From contig JAYVJV010000189.1 of the NCBI GenBank assembly GCA_043769005.1, positions 1 to 26,586 on the forward strand: 26,586 bases of DNA. The letters run 5' to 3'. This DNA comes from JAAFIP01 sp043769005 (GTDB lineage: Bacteria; Pseudomonadota; Gammaproteobacteria; Burkholderiales; Burkholderiaceae_C). Below, one piece after another: positions 15,074 through 23,118 of the stretch. The position numbers and the translations under genes were made by a program. Each line of letters begins with the position of its first letter. Within the stretch, counting starts at the first letter, position 1. Under the pieces are notes generated by a model, which was not told the origin of the DNA, did not search any database, and saw only the letters and a program-made list of their open reading frames with translations.

Positions 15074-15484
15074 CTAGGTAGCCTTGAATTCTAACGAAGC
15101 CGAGTTCATGCAGTAACGCAGCCCCGTGGGTGCCGGGCCGTCAGGGAACACGTGGCCCAGATGCGCGCCGCAGTCGGCGCAGTGCACTTCGGTGCGCTTC
15201 ATAAACAAGTAGCCGTCTACTTTTTCGCCCACGGCCTGCGCATTGAGCGGCTGGAAAAAGCTGGGCCAGCCGGTACCGCTGTCAAACTTGGTGGCCGAGT
15301 CAAACAAGGCTTTGTCACAGCAAATGCAGGCGTAGGTGCCCACTGCTTTATTGCCTTCGAGCTTGCCCGTGAAAGCGCGCTCGGTGGCTTCGTGGCGCGT
15401 TACGTCAAAGGCCAGAGGCTCTGCACCTTTGGCGGCTAGCGCGGCGCGCCATTGGTCGTCGGTTTTGGTGATTTTGTAGGTCAT
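15074..15484 (-). CDS. msrB: Peptide-methionine (R)-S-oxide reductase MsrB
   Basis: The 136-residue enzyme reduces methionine-R-sulfoxide in proteins. The zinc site is present as C53-x-x-C56 (YACICCDK) and C102-x-x-C105 (HCADCGAHLGHVF). The catalytic cysteine is C125 in GLRYCMNSASLEF. KFDSGTGWPSFF (67-77) is the conserved substrate-pocket motif. Resolution would depend on C55 or thioredoxin; I cannot tell which. No signal peptide, so cytoplasmic. It lies nine bases after selO in the same direction, which points to one transcript and a shared oxidative-stress role. Confidence 0.96.
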   Translation of the reverse strand: MTYKITKTDDQWRAALAAKGAEPLAFDVTRHEATERAFTGKLEGNKAVGTYACICCDKALFDSATKFDSGTGWPSFFQPLNAQAVGEKVDGYLFMKRTEVHCADCGAHLGHVFPDGPAPTGLRYCMNSASLEFKAT

Positions 15485-15493
15485 GGTGGTACT

Positions 15494-16951
15494 TCAAGAG
15501 GAACAAGATATTTCAATGCCGCTTGCCCAGTCTGGTGGGAATGCGGCATAGTCTTGCATCCCCGCTTGCGCAGTAAATGGGGCTTGCAGCAGCGAAAGCA
15601 AGCGTTCGACCTCTGAAAAATCTTTTAGTTTCGCCTTTTGAATCGCCAGCTCGCCCAAATGGTTGCGCAGCACGTACACCGGGTTACTTTTTTGCATTAA
15701 ACGGGCCATGAGCCCTCTATCTAAGGGCGCAAGCCGCTCTGAATAAGTGAGTAACCAGGTATCCCAGGACTGGCGGTCTAAAAACAAATCGCGCACGCTC
15801 TCCCAGTCGTTACTGGCCACACTGGTGGTCATGCGGCTCCAGAAGATGGTGTAGTCCACCTTGTTTTGCGCCAGCAATTTGAGGATGCCTTCGATCAAGA
15901 CCTTGTCGCCCGCTTCACTGCCGGCCAGGCCCAGTTTATGCCGCATGTGCATCTCCAGCTGGTTGGGGAAGATGGTTTTATAGGGCTCCAGCGCGGCCAG
16001 GGCATCGTCTTGTTCGCCCTTTTCGCTTATCAGTGGCAAAAGCGCCTGCCCCAGGCAAAACAGGTTCCAGTAGGCGATGTTGGGCTGGCGGTTGTAGCTG
16101 TAGCGGCCCTGCTCGTCGCTGTGGTTACAGATGTGGGTGGGGTCAAACACGTCCAGAAACTGAAACGGGCCGTAGTCAATCGTCAGGCCCAGAATGCTCA
16201 TGTTGTCGGTGTTCATCACGCCGTGGCAAAAGCCTACCGCTTGCCACTGCGCTGCCATGTGGGCGGTGCGCGCACCGACCGCCTCCAGCAGCGCGGCGTA
16301 GGGATTGCGGGCCTGGGCGCATGCGGGGTAGTAGCGGCGGATCACGTAGTCTGCCAGTGCTTTGAGCTCGTCGTGTTGGTTGTTATACGAGAAATGCTCA
16401 AAGTGCCCAAAGCGGATAAAGCTCGGTGCGCAGCGGGTCACTACGGCCGCTGTCTCGATCTCTTCACGCCGCACGGATTGGTCTGAGCCCGTCACGCACA
16501 GTGCCCGCGTGGTGGGAATACCTAGGCCGTGCATAGCCTCGGAGCATAAAAACTCGCGGATTGCGCTGCGCAGCACGGCGCGGCCATCGCCCATGCGCGA
16601 GTAGGGTGTCAGGCCCGCGCCCTTGAGCTGGATCTCCCAACCCTGGCCGTCTTTAGCCGTCATTTCGCCCAAAAGAATCGCCCGCCCATCGCCCAGCTGC
16701 CCCGCCCACTGGCCAAACTGGTGCCCGCTGTACACACTGGACAGCGGCCGCGAGCCGGGCAGCAGCGCATTGCCAGCAAGCGCCTGCAAGGCCGCGTCAG
16801 ACTCCAGCCAGGCATCCACCATGCCCAGCTCTCGCGCCATTGCGCGGCTGCGCCCCACCCAGTACGGTGCGGCCATGGGTTGCGGTGTCAAAGCAGTAAA
16901 AAAGGCACTGCCCAGTTGGGCAAAGCTGTGGTGGGTGGGCAAAAGCTGCAT
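15494..16951 (-). CDS. selO: Protein adenylyltransferase SelO (YdiU)
   Basis: The 485-residue pseudokinase-fold enzyme transfers AMP to protein hydroxyl groups. Visible motifs are PLSSVYSGHQFGQWAGQLGD, IQLKGAGLTPYSRMGDGRAV, LRSAIREFLCSEAM, FIRFGHFEHF and the catalytic/metal region HGVMNTDNMSILGLTIDYGP. The tail ends EISCSS; the Cys three residues from the end corresponds to the selenocysteine of vertebrate SELENOO. It is full length and appears intact. It sits directly upstream of msrB (nine bases); SelO is known to modify redox-related proteins, so the linkage to msrB makes sense. The start at 16951 gives the standard N-terminus (FAQLGSAFFTALTPQPM). Confidence 0.95.
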   Translation of the reverse strand: MQLLPTHHSFAQLGSAFFTALTPQPMAAPYWVGRSRAMARELGMVDAWLESDAALQALAGNALLPGSRPLSSVYSGHQFGQWAGQLGDGRAILLGEMTAKDGQGWEIQLKGAGLTPYSRMGDGRAVLRSAIREFLCSEAMHGLGIPTTRALCVTGSDQSVRREEIETAAVVTRCAPSFIRFGHFEHFSYNNQHDELKALADYVIRRYYPACAQARNPYAALLEAVGARTAHMAAQWQAVGFCHGVMNTDNMSILGLTIDYGPFQFLDVFDPTHICNHSDEQGRYSYNRQPNIAYWNLFCLGQALLPLISEKGEQDDALAALEPYKTIFPNQLEMHMRHKLGLAGSEAGDKVLIEGILKLLAQNKVDYTIFWSRMTTSVASNDWESVRDLFLDRQSWDTWLLTYSERLAPLDRGLMARLMQKSNPVYVLRNHLGELAIQKAKLKDFSEVERLLSLLQAPFTAQAGMQDYAAFPPDWASGIEISCSS

Positions 16952-17007
16952 GCAAGTATTGTCCCTGATTGCTCGTTACAGCGAGCGCGCAAATTTTTGT
17001 GGGCAAC

Positions 17008-17949
17008 TCAAGCGCTAGGGAAATGCGGCAGGCACAGCAAAGGGATGTCCTGCGCCGTGGCAATTTGTTCCAGCTCCAGGCAGCTATGGTTGGCAAAAAA
17101 ACGGGCAAAGGCTTGCTGGGTGGTGGTTTGCACCATGGTATTGCGATCGGTCGCGTCAACCCCAGCCACCCGGCACAGTGCAGCCGCAAAGTGGGGCTCT
17201 AACGCGGCTACGGCAACCCGGCCATCCAGGCAGGGGTAGACGCGGTAGCCTGCGTGTGCGCCACCCACGGCACCCTGGGGCTGGGTGAGCCCCCAACTGC
17301 GCGGCAGGGCCAGGTAGGCCGCAGCACTGGAGAGCGCGACTTCGTGGTAGCTACCCGTACCTTGCTGGGTTTGCCCGGTAGTGGGTCGCGCTGCACCGGG
17401 TTGGCGTTGCAGGAGCACCGCTTGCATCACGGCCTCGACTGCCATCAAGGAGCCCGCCATATCGGCATACAGCGTAGCGGGTAGGTCGGTGCCAGTCACC
17501 AGACCATGCTCGGCCAGATAGGTCAGGTCATGGCCGGGCTCTTCGGCGCGGTTGCCGGGGCTGCCTACGATGCATACCATGCTCAGTTGTGGATGGCTGC
17601 GGTGCACACTGTCCCAGTCCAGGCCCAACTTGCGCAGTGCAGAGGGGCGAAAGGATGTCAGCAAAATATCGGTTTGCACCAGTTGGGTGTGCAGCGCCGA
17701 GCGGTCTGGCCCGGTTTTAAGGTCGAGCACAAGCTGCTGCACGCCCGCATGCATTTGCGCGTAGGCAGCCGGGTTGTAATGGCCCATGGGGTCGCCCAGC
17801 TGGCTCTCTACCTTGGTGCACTGTGCCCCCAGGGCGCACAGACGCATGATGGCCGCAGGGCCAGGCAGATTGAGCGCCAGGCTGAGGATGCGCACGCCTT
17901 GTAGGGGCAGAGGCAGGGCGCTCACTGTCGGGGGGGAGGTAAAGGTCAT
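17008..17949 (-). CDS. CaiB/BaiF family (class III) CoA-transferase-like protein
   Basis: The 313-residue protein has the family's N-terminal fold: LQGVRILSLALNLPGPAAIM, LGAQCTKVESQLGDPMGHYNP, QLVLDLKTGPDRSALH and DILLTSFRPSALRKLGL. The conserved PGHDLTYLAEHG, with the catalytic-type aspartate, and DMAGSLMAVEAVMQAVL follow. YRVYPCLDGRVAVAALEP starts the second domain. It is shorter than usual for the family (about 380-400 residues, or ~360 for racemase-type members); the C-terminal wrap-around part looks abbreviated and ends CLPHFPSA. Candidate activities are acyl-CoA transfer or alpha-methylacyl-CoA racemization. Substrate cannot be read from the sequence. Fifty-six bases separate it from selO. 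Confidence 0.82.
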   Translation of the reverse strand: MTFTSPPTVSALPLPLQGVRILSLALNLPGPAAIMRLCALGAQCTKVESQLGDPMGHYNPAAYAQMHAGVQQLVLDLKTGPDRSALHTQLVQTDILLTSFRPSALRKLGLDWDSVHRSHPQLSMVCIVGSPGNRAEEPGHDLTYLAEHGLVTGTDLPATLYADMAGSLMAVEAVMQAVLLQRQPGAARPTTGQTQQGTGSYHEVALSSAAAYLALPRSWGLTQPQGAVGGAHAGYRVYPCLDGRVAVAALEPHFAAALCRVAGVDATDRNTMVQTTTQQAFARFFANHSCLELEQIATAQDIPLLCLPHFPSA

Positions 17950-18021
17950 GCGGGCATTGTAGATTTATTGCAAGCCAGACCAATTTGCGTGTTGCCTCGA
18001 CTGCCGTGCCATACACCTTAG

Positions 18022-18048
18022 TCGACAGCGCGCCGAAGCCCGTAAAAT
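18022..18048 (+). promoter_or_regulatory. Weak candidate promoter of alaS
   Basis: TCGACA (18022-18027) and TAAAAT (18043-18048) resemble -35 and -10 boxes, but the spacer is only 15 bases. The -10 lies nine bases before the ATG at 18057 and no ribosome-binding site is seen between them, so initiation at or next to the start codon (a leaderless transcript) is possible. Low confidence. Confidence 0.25.
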
Positions 18049-18056
18049 AGCTGGCT

Positions 18057-20936
18057 ATGACCCTAGCCAGCCCCACCCCAAAATTCTCTGTCGCGGACAT
18101 CCGCAAATCCTTCCTCGACTTTTTTGCCTCCAAAGGCCACACCGTGGTGGCCAGTAGCCCGCTGGTGCCGGGCAACGACCCGACGCTGATGTTTACCAAC
18201 AGCGGCATGGTGCAATTTAAAGACGTGTTTTTGGGCAGCGACAAACGCTCTTACGTGCGGGCGGCCAGCGTGCAAGCCTGTCTGCGGGCAGGGGGCAAGC
18301 ACAACGACCTGGAAAACGTGGGCTACACCGCGCGCCACCACACGTTTTTTGAAATGCTGGGCAACTGGAGCTTTGGCGATTACTTCAAGCGCGACAGTTT
18401 GAAATGGGGCTGGGAACTGCTGACCACGGTGTACATGCTACCCGCCGACAAGTTGACGGCCACGGTGTATATCGACGACCAAGAGGCCTATGACATCTGG
18501 ACGAAAGAAATCGGCCTGCCGCCCGAGCGCGTGATCCGCATTGGCGACAACAAGGGCGGCAAGTACAAGTCTGACAACTTCTGGATGATGGCCGACACGG
18601 GGCCCTGCGGGCCGTGCAGCGAGATTTTTTACGACCACGGCGCGCACATCCCCGGTGGCCCGCCCGGCAGCCCCGGCGAAGATGGCGACCGATTTATCGA
18701 AATCTGGAACCATGTGTTCATGCAGTTTGACATGCAGGCCGATGGCTCGCTGAACAAGTTGCCCGCACCCTGCGTGGACACGGGCATGGGCTTGGAGCGT
18801 CTTGCGGCCATACTTCAACACGTTCACAGCAACTACGAAATAGATATTTTCGACGCGCTGATTAAAGCCGCAGGCCGCGAAACGGGCGTGACAGATTTAA
18901 ACAACAAGAGCCTGCGCGTGATTGCTGACCACATCCGCGCTACTGCGTTTTTGGTGAGCGACGGAGTCAACCCGTCCAACGAAGGCCGTGGCTACGTGCA
19001 GCGCCGCATCATCCGCCGCGCCATCCGCCACGGCTACAAGCTGGGTAAAAAGACCCCGTTTTTCCACAAACTGGTGCCCGATTTGGTGCGCATGATGGGC
19101 GATGCCTACCCGCGCTTGAAGAACGATGCCGCGCGGGTGATGGACGTGCTGCGGGTGGAGGAAGAGCGTTTTTATGAGACGTTGGGGACAGGAATGCAGT
19201 TGCTTGATCATCGGCTTGACTGGGAGCAGGCAATTGCGTTCCAGCGGAAGCTTTCCGATTGGCGTGGATGGAATAAGTCGGAGGCTGAACTCACTGGTGA
19301 AGCTGCATTTGTGTTCTACAGGAAAGAGCAGACAGAGCAATTGAAGCTTGGTGAAGCGTTCAATAGCCAATTGCAGCGCAGGATCTACGTCCGACAGTCG
19401 CAAGTTCAGCTCGACGCAATCTCTGGGTTTCGACAGAACATTGACGCTGCTGTTTTGAGAAATCATGTGGGGTTAACGTTATCAGGGCAACTTGCATTTC
19501 GTTTGCACGATACCTATGGTTTTCCGCTAGACTTAACCAACGACATTTGCCGCGAACGAGATGTCATAGTGGATGAAACAGGTTTTAACGTGGCGATGGA
19601 GAAGCAAAAGTCGCAAGCCCGGGCTGCAGGCAAGTTCAAGATGGACAAAGCGCTGGACTACAGCGGAGCAAGCAATACCTTTACGGGCTACACCGCACTC
19701 GAAGTGAAAGCTAAAGCGGTGGCCTTGTACGCCGACGGTGCGCCTGTACAGCAGCTGCTGCAGGGCCAAAACGGCGTGATCGTGCTGGACACCACACCGT
19801 TCTACGCCGAGAGCGGCGGCCAGGTGGGTGATGAAGGGGTGATTACCGGAGCCAGCAGCGCGTTTGCGGTGCATGACACTTTGAAAATCAAAGCCGAGGT
19901 GTTTGGCCACCACGGTGTGGTTCTGCAAGGCCCCATCCAGGTAGGCGACAGTGTAGAGGCGCAGGTCAACACGCAAGTACGTGCGCAGAGCATGCGCAAC
20001 CACAGCGCTACGCACCTGATGCACAAGGCCCTGCGCGAGGTGCTGGGCACGCATGTGCAGCAAAAAGGCAGCTTGGTGAATGCTGAGCGCACCCGCTTTG
20101 ACTTTGCGCACAACGCACCCGTGACGGACGCGCAGATCAAGCAAATTGAGCTGCTTGTCAATGCCGAGATTTTGCACAACGCGGCGACAAGTGCCAAAGT
20201 GATGGAGATCGAAGCCGCCAAGCAAAGCGGCGCGATGATGCTGTTTGGCGAAAAGTATGGCGACGAAGTGCGCGTGCTGGAGATTGGCTCGTCCAAAGAG
20301 CTGTGCGGCGGCACCCATGTGCAGCGAACAGGAGATATCGGTTTATTCAAAATCGTCGCAGAAAGTGGCGTGGCTGCTGGCGTGCGCCGGGTAGAAGCAG
20401 TGACTGGTAGCAATGCTGTAGCTTATGTGCAGGACCTGGAAGCCACCGTTAACCAAGCTGCTGCCGCGCTAAAAACCCAGCCCCACGAGCTGGCCGCGCG
20501 CATTGCCCAGGTGCAAGAGCAGGTGAAGGCGCTGGAGAAAGAGCTGAACGCCGCTAAAGGCAAGCTGGCCTCATCCCAGGGCGATGCTTTGCTGGACAGC
20601 GCAGTCGATATCAAAGGCATCAAGGTACTGGCCGTCAAGCTGGACGGGGCCGATGCCAAGACCCTGCGCGACACCATGGACAAGCTCAAAGACAAGCTGA
20701 AAACCGCCGTCATCGTGCTGGCAGCGGTGGACGGCGACAAGGTGCAGATCGCCGCAGGCGTGACCGCAGACAGCATCAGTAAAGTCAAAGCGGGTGACCT
20801 GGCCAACTTTGTCGCGCTGCAAGTGGGCGGCAAAGGCGGTGGCAAGCCCGACATGGCGATGGCGGGCGGTACCGATGCGTCCAAGCTGGGCGAGGCGCTG
20901 GCCAGCGTGCAGGGCTGGGTGGCGGGCAAGGTTTAA
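18057..20936 (+). CDS. alaS: Alanyl-tRNA synthetase
   Basis: The 959-residue enzyme charges tRNA-Ala and is essential. The class II catalytic core is clear: DPTLMFTNSGMVQFKDVF (motif 1), RHHTFFEMLGNWSFGDYF (motif 2) and DTGMGLERLA (motif 3). The editing domain has H649/H653 (NHSATHLMH) and C750/H754 (LCGGTHVQ). The C-terminal oligomerization domain ends in a glycine-rich stretch (GGKGGGKPDMAMAGG). Most bacterial AlaS proteins have about 875 residues. Here about 85 extra residues lie between RFYETLGTGMQLLD (371-384) and LSGQLAFRLHDTYGFP (475-490), positions that are normally ~10-12 apart. The reading frame is uninterrupted and all catalytic residues remain, so the protein is probably functional. 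The 3' end overlaps the convergent desaturase-family gene by four bases. Confidence 0.96.
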   Translation: MTLASPTPKFSVADIRKSFLDFFASKGHTVVASSPLVPGNDPTLMFTNSGMVQFKDVFLGSDKRSYVRAASVQACLRAGGKHNDLENVGYTARHHTFFEMLGNWSFGDYFKRDSLKWGWELLTTVYMLPADKLTATVYIDDQEAYDIWTKEIGLPPERVIRIGDNKGGKYKSDNFWMMADTGPCGPCSEIFYDHGAHIPGGPPGSPGEDGDRFIEIWNHVFMQFDMQADGSLNKLPAPCVDTGMGLERLAAILQHVHSNYEIDIFDALIKAAGRETGVTDLNNKSLRVIADHIRATAFLVSDGVNPSNEGRGYVQRRIIRRAIRHGYKLGKKTPFFHKLVPDLVRMMGDAYPRLKNDAARVMDVLRVEEERFYETLGTGMQLLDHRLDWEQAIAFQRKLSDWRGWNKSEAELTGEAAFVFYRKEQTEQLKLGEAFNSQLQRRIYVRQSQVQLDAISGFRQNIDAAVLRNHVGLTLSGQLAFRLHDTYGFPLDLTNDICRERDVIVDETGFNVAMEKQKSQARAAGKFKMDKALDYSGASNTFTGYTALEVKAKAVALYADGAPVQQLLQGQNGVIVLDTTPFYAESGGQVGDEGVITGASSAFAVHDTLKIKAEVFGHHGVVLQGPIQVGDSVEAQVNTQVRAQSMRNHSATHLMHKALREVLGTHVQQKGSLVNAERTRFDFAHNAPVTDAQIKQIELLVNAEILHNAATSAKVMEIEAAKQSGAMMLFGEKYGDEVRVLEIGSSKELCGGTHVQRTGDIGLFKIVAESGVAAGVRRVEAVTGSNAVAYVQDLEATVNQAAAALKTQPHELAARIAQVQEQVKALEKELNAAKGKLASSQGDALLDSAVDIKGIKVLAVKLDGADAKTLRDTMDKLKDKLKTAVIVLAAVDGDKVQIAAGVTADSISKVKAGDLANFVALQVGGKGGGKPDMAMAGGTDASKLGEALASVQGWVAGKV
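19209..19466 (+). other. In-frame insertion of ~85 residues in alaS with atypical composition
   Basis: Residues ~385-470 of AlaS (from HRLDWEQAIAFQRKLSDWRG to NIDAAVLRNH) have no counterpart in the family as I know it. A hand count gives 149 G+C in 300 bases at 19201-19500 (about 50%), against 58-60% in sampled alaS lines on either side. Codons such as GGA, CGA, AGA and AGG, rare elsewhere in the gene, appear here. Predicted mainly helical and charged. No intein, homing-endonuclease or zinc-finger motif is visible. Confidence 0.7.
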
Positions 20937-21811
20937 GCAGCGCGGCGCAGCTCCTCGGTGGTCTGGCCTGGCCCATGGGCTCGCCAGCCCGGTGGCTTGA
21001 TAAAAATGCCACCCATTTCCCCAACCGACTTGGCTGCGCGCAGGTCTTTAAAAAACGCAACCCATGGCGTGACTTGTAATTTGAGCACGTTGTGGGTGTG
21101 GATGGGCTCTACCCAGCCGTAGCGGATGGCGATGTCGTCCCGCTCGGCAATATAGGTGCCAAACAAACGGTCAAACACGATCAGCACGCCGCCGTAGTTA
21201 CCGTCCAGGTACTCCACATTGGCAGCGTGGTGCACGCGGTGCGCTGAGGGTGAGTTGAAGATGTATTCAAACCAGCCCAGCTTGGGTATCCAGGTCGCGT
21301 GAATCCAGAACTGGTAAATCAAATTGAGTGCAAGACAGACCAGCACGACCTGCACTGAAAACCCCAGCAGCACCAGAGGCAGAAAAAACAGCAGAGCCCC
21401 GGTATAGCCCGCCGTCCAGCCCAGCCGGTAGGCAGCCGACAGGTTCAGCGCATTGGTTGAGTGGTGAATGGAATGCGACAGCCAAAACCAGCGCATGCGG
21501 TGCCCGGCACGGTGGTACCAGTAGTAGCAAAACTCCTGTCCGAAAAACAGCAACACAAAGGCGCTGATGCTGTCCAGAGGCACAGTGAACAGGCGGTGCT
21601 CCCACAGCCAGTGCCCGGCGCTCACCACAAAAGTGGCGGGCAGCACAAAGCGCAGCACATTACGCACCAGCAGATCCAGCAGCGATACCCCCATGCTGCG
21701 CCAGTCGTAGCTACCGGGTTTTCGATGGCTCAATACCCATGCCTCCAGCACCGATGCGGTCACGGTGAGCATGGCGAAGTACATCAACAGTTTGGCGGCG
21801 GTGCTTTGCAT
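20933..21811 (-). CDS. Sterol desaturase/fatty acid hydroxylase family membrane protein
   Basis: The 292-residue integral membrane di-iron protein has the three histidine boxes of the family: YHRAGHRMRW (H-x(3)-H), LSHSIHHSTNAL (H-x(2)-HH) and SAHRVHHAAN (H-x(2)-HH). A late histidine lies in PIHTHNVLKLQ. Hydrophobic segments occur near 8-28, 55-70, 80-98 and 140-175. WYHRAGHRM and NPEYLDxNYGG-like NVEYLDGNYGGVLIVFDRLF are typical of bacterial members. They oxidize lipids or carotenoids at the membrane; the substrate is not determined. It lies 44 bases downstream of the serine hydrolase gene in the same direction. The ATG at 21811 is taken as the start. Confidence 0.88.
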   Translation of the reverse strand: MQSTAAKLLMYFAMLTVTASVLEAWVLSHRKPGSYDWRSMGVSLLDLLVRNVLRFVLPATFVVSAGHWLWEHRLFTVPLDSISAFVLLFFGQEFCYYWYHRAGHRMRWFWLSHSIHHSTNALNLSAAYRLGWTAGYTGALLFFLPLVLLGFSVQVVLVCLALNLIYQFWIHATWIPKLGWFEYIFNSPSAHRVHHAANVEYLDGNYGGVLIVFDRLFGTYIAERDDIAIRYGWVEPIHTHNVLKLQVTPWVAFFKDLRAAKSVGEMGGIFIKPPGWRAHGPGQTTEELRRAA

Positions 21812-21855
21812 GAGAGTTCAAGGATGGGTGAGGTTGGTAAGCAGTAGGGTGTCTT

Positions 21856-23031
21856 TCAAGGAGTCATCTCACCTTCGGGTCGACCACTTTTACCGATAGC
21901 TTGGCTTAAGCCGCGGTCGAATTCACTAGCGGCAGTGTCTCGCGTTTCTCGCAATAAGCGGCGGTTGAACACGGCGAACACGGCCCATCCGTTTGCAAAA
22001 GTTCCGCCAAAACTGGTAGTACCGGGCAAACTGCCGTGATGCCATGCATTGAAGCGCCCACCGTCCAAAACGCGCACGTTCGTGCCAAGCCCATAGTAGG
22101 TCGGTTTCACCGCGCTATCCGGTGCTGTAGGTCGGGCAATTAACTGCGCAAGTGACTCCGGTTTGAGCAACGATACGCCTTGATTTCCACGAATACCCGA
22201 TAAGAATCGCACATAGTCGCTGGCCGAGCTTGTCCATGCACCCGCCGCGCCCAAAGCATCAAAGTTCAAGTTCGTGTAGGGGTCACTATCTTGCCCTTGG
22301 GTGCTGGCGTATTCGGGTTCTTCAGCCGAGCCACGCAAAGCGGCAATTTGCCAGGTACTGATGCCTAATGGTTTGGCTACATGGCTGGCAACAAAATCTG
22401 CATAGCTCTGTCCAGTTGACTTTTCCAGAGCAAGTTGAGCAATGCAAAAATTAATATTGCTGTAGCTATAAAGTTGCCCGGGTTCAGCATCCAGCTTTTG
22501 CTGGCTCACCCATCGCTCTGCCCTGCCGGGGCAAGGAGGTACCCGGTCAAACATGGGGTCATTGGCGCGGTTGATCGTCCAGCCAGCATGGTTTTGTAGC
22601 AATTGGCGGGTGGTAATTTTCAAAACACGCGGATCCGTGTAGTCGGACGGTTTTTGCGACCAACCCAAAATCTCTGCGACGCTTTGATCCAAGTTCAATT
22701 TGCCTTGCTCTGCTGCCTTGAGCATGGCCACACCTGTGATCCACTTGGACATACTGGCAATGCGCATGCGCTGATCTACCGCCATGGGCGTATTGCCTGT
22801 CAGCCCCTTTTTGGAAAACCCATAGGCTTTGTTGAGTACGATGCGGCCCTGGTAGCTGACTGCCAAAGTGCCGCCAGGATAGTCATGTTTTGCCATGGTG
22901 GTCTGCATCACCTCGTCAAACGCCTCCAAGCCTGGCAAGGCTTTTCCAGCGATGGGGGGAGACGATTGCGCTGCACTTGCCGCGCTGATCAAAATTAAGG
23001 CTAAACAAGTCCGCCATTTACTGATGGTCAT
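21856..23031 (-). CDS. Serine hydrolase, beta-lactamase/PBP (class C-like) family
   Basis: The 391-residue protein has a signal peptide (MTISKWRTCLALILISAASAA). The active site shows S93-M-S-K96 (IASMSKWITGVAML), Y190-S-N192 (YSYSNINF) and an HHG box (WHHGSLPGTTSF, about 330-341) in place of KTG. This set fits esterase/DD-peptidase-like members of the beta-lactamase family (EstB-type) rather than a clinical class C enzyme. GAGG lies just upstream of the ATG at 23031. It is probably exported to the periplasm. Substrate is unknown: ester, amide or peptidoglycan are all possible. It lies 87 bases downstream of trmB in the same direction. Confidence 0.88.
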   Translation of the reverse strand: MTISKWRTCLALILISAASAAQSSPPIAGKALPGLEAFDEVMQTTMAKHDYPGGTLAVSYQGRIVLNKAYGFSKKGLTGNTPMAVDQRMRIASMSKWITGVAMLKAAEQGKLNLDQSVAEILGWSQKPSDYTDPRVLKITTRQLLQNHAGWTINRANDPMFDRVPPCPGRAERWVSQQKLDAEPGQLYSYSNINFCIAQLALEKSTGQSYADFVASHVAKPLGISTWQIAALRGSAEEPEYASTQGQDSDPYTNLNFDALGAAGAWTSSASDYVRFLSGIRGNQGVSLLKPESLAQLIARPTAPDSAVKPTYYGLGTNVRVLDGGRFNAWHHGSLPGTTSFGGTFANGWAVFAVFNRRLLRETRDTAASEFDRGLSQAIGKSGRPEGEMTP

Positions 23032-23118
23032 TTTTACCTCGATAAGTTGTGCATAGAAACATTTATCGTAATCCTGCGCGCATCATAGCTGGAGCGGCAC
23101 GCCGGAAATGGCCAAGCT

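Noticed and set aside
15866..16486. 206-codon plus-strand open frame opposite selO
   Set aside because: Antisense to the conserved catalytic region of SelO, with no recognisable product.
19209..19466. Intein in alaS
   Set aside because: The block is too short, lacks a Cys/Ser start and the terminal His-Asn, and has no splicing motifs.
19533..20318. 261-codon minus-strand open frame opposite alaS
   Set aside because: It lies wholly antisense to the conserved editing domain of AlaS and its translation resembles no protein family; it is a shadow of high-GC coding DNA.
21856..23031. Calling the serine hydrolase an AmpC beta-lactamase
   Set aside because: SxxK and YxN are present, but the third motif is HHG rather than KTG, which fits esterase/peptidase-like relatives better.
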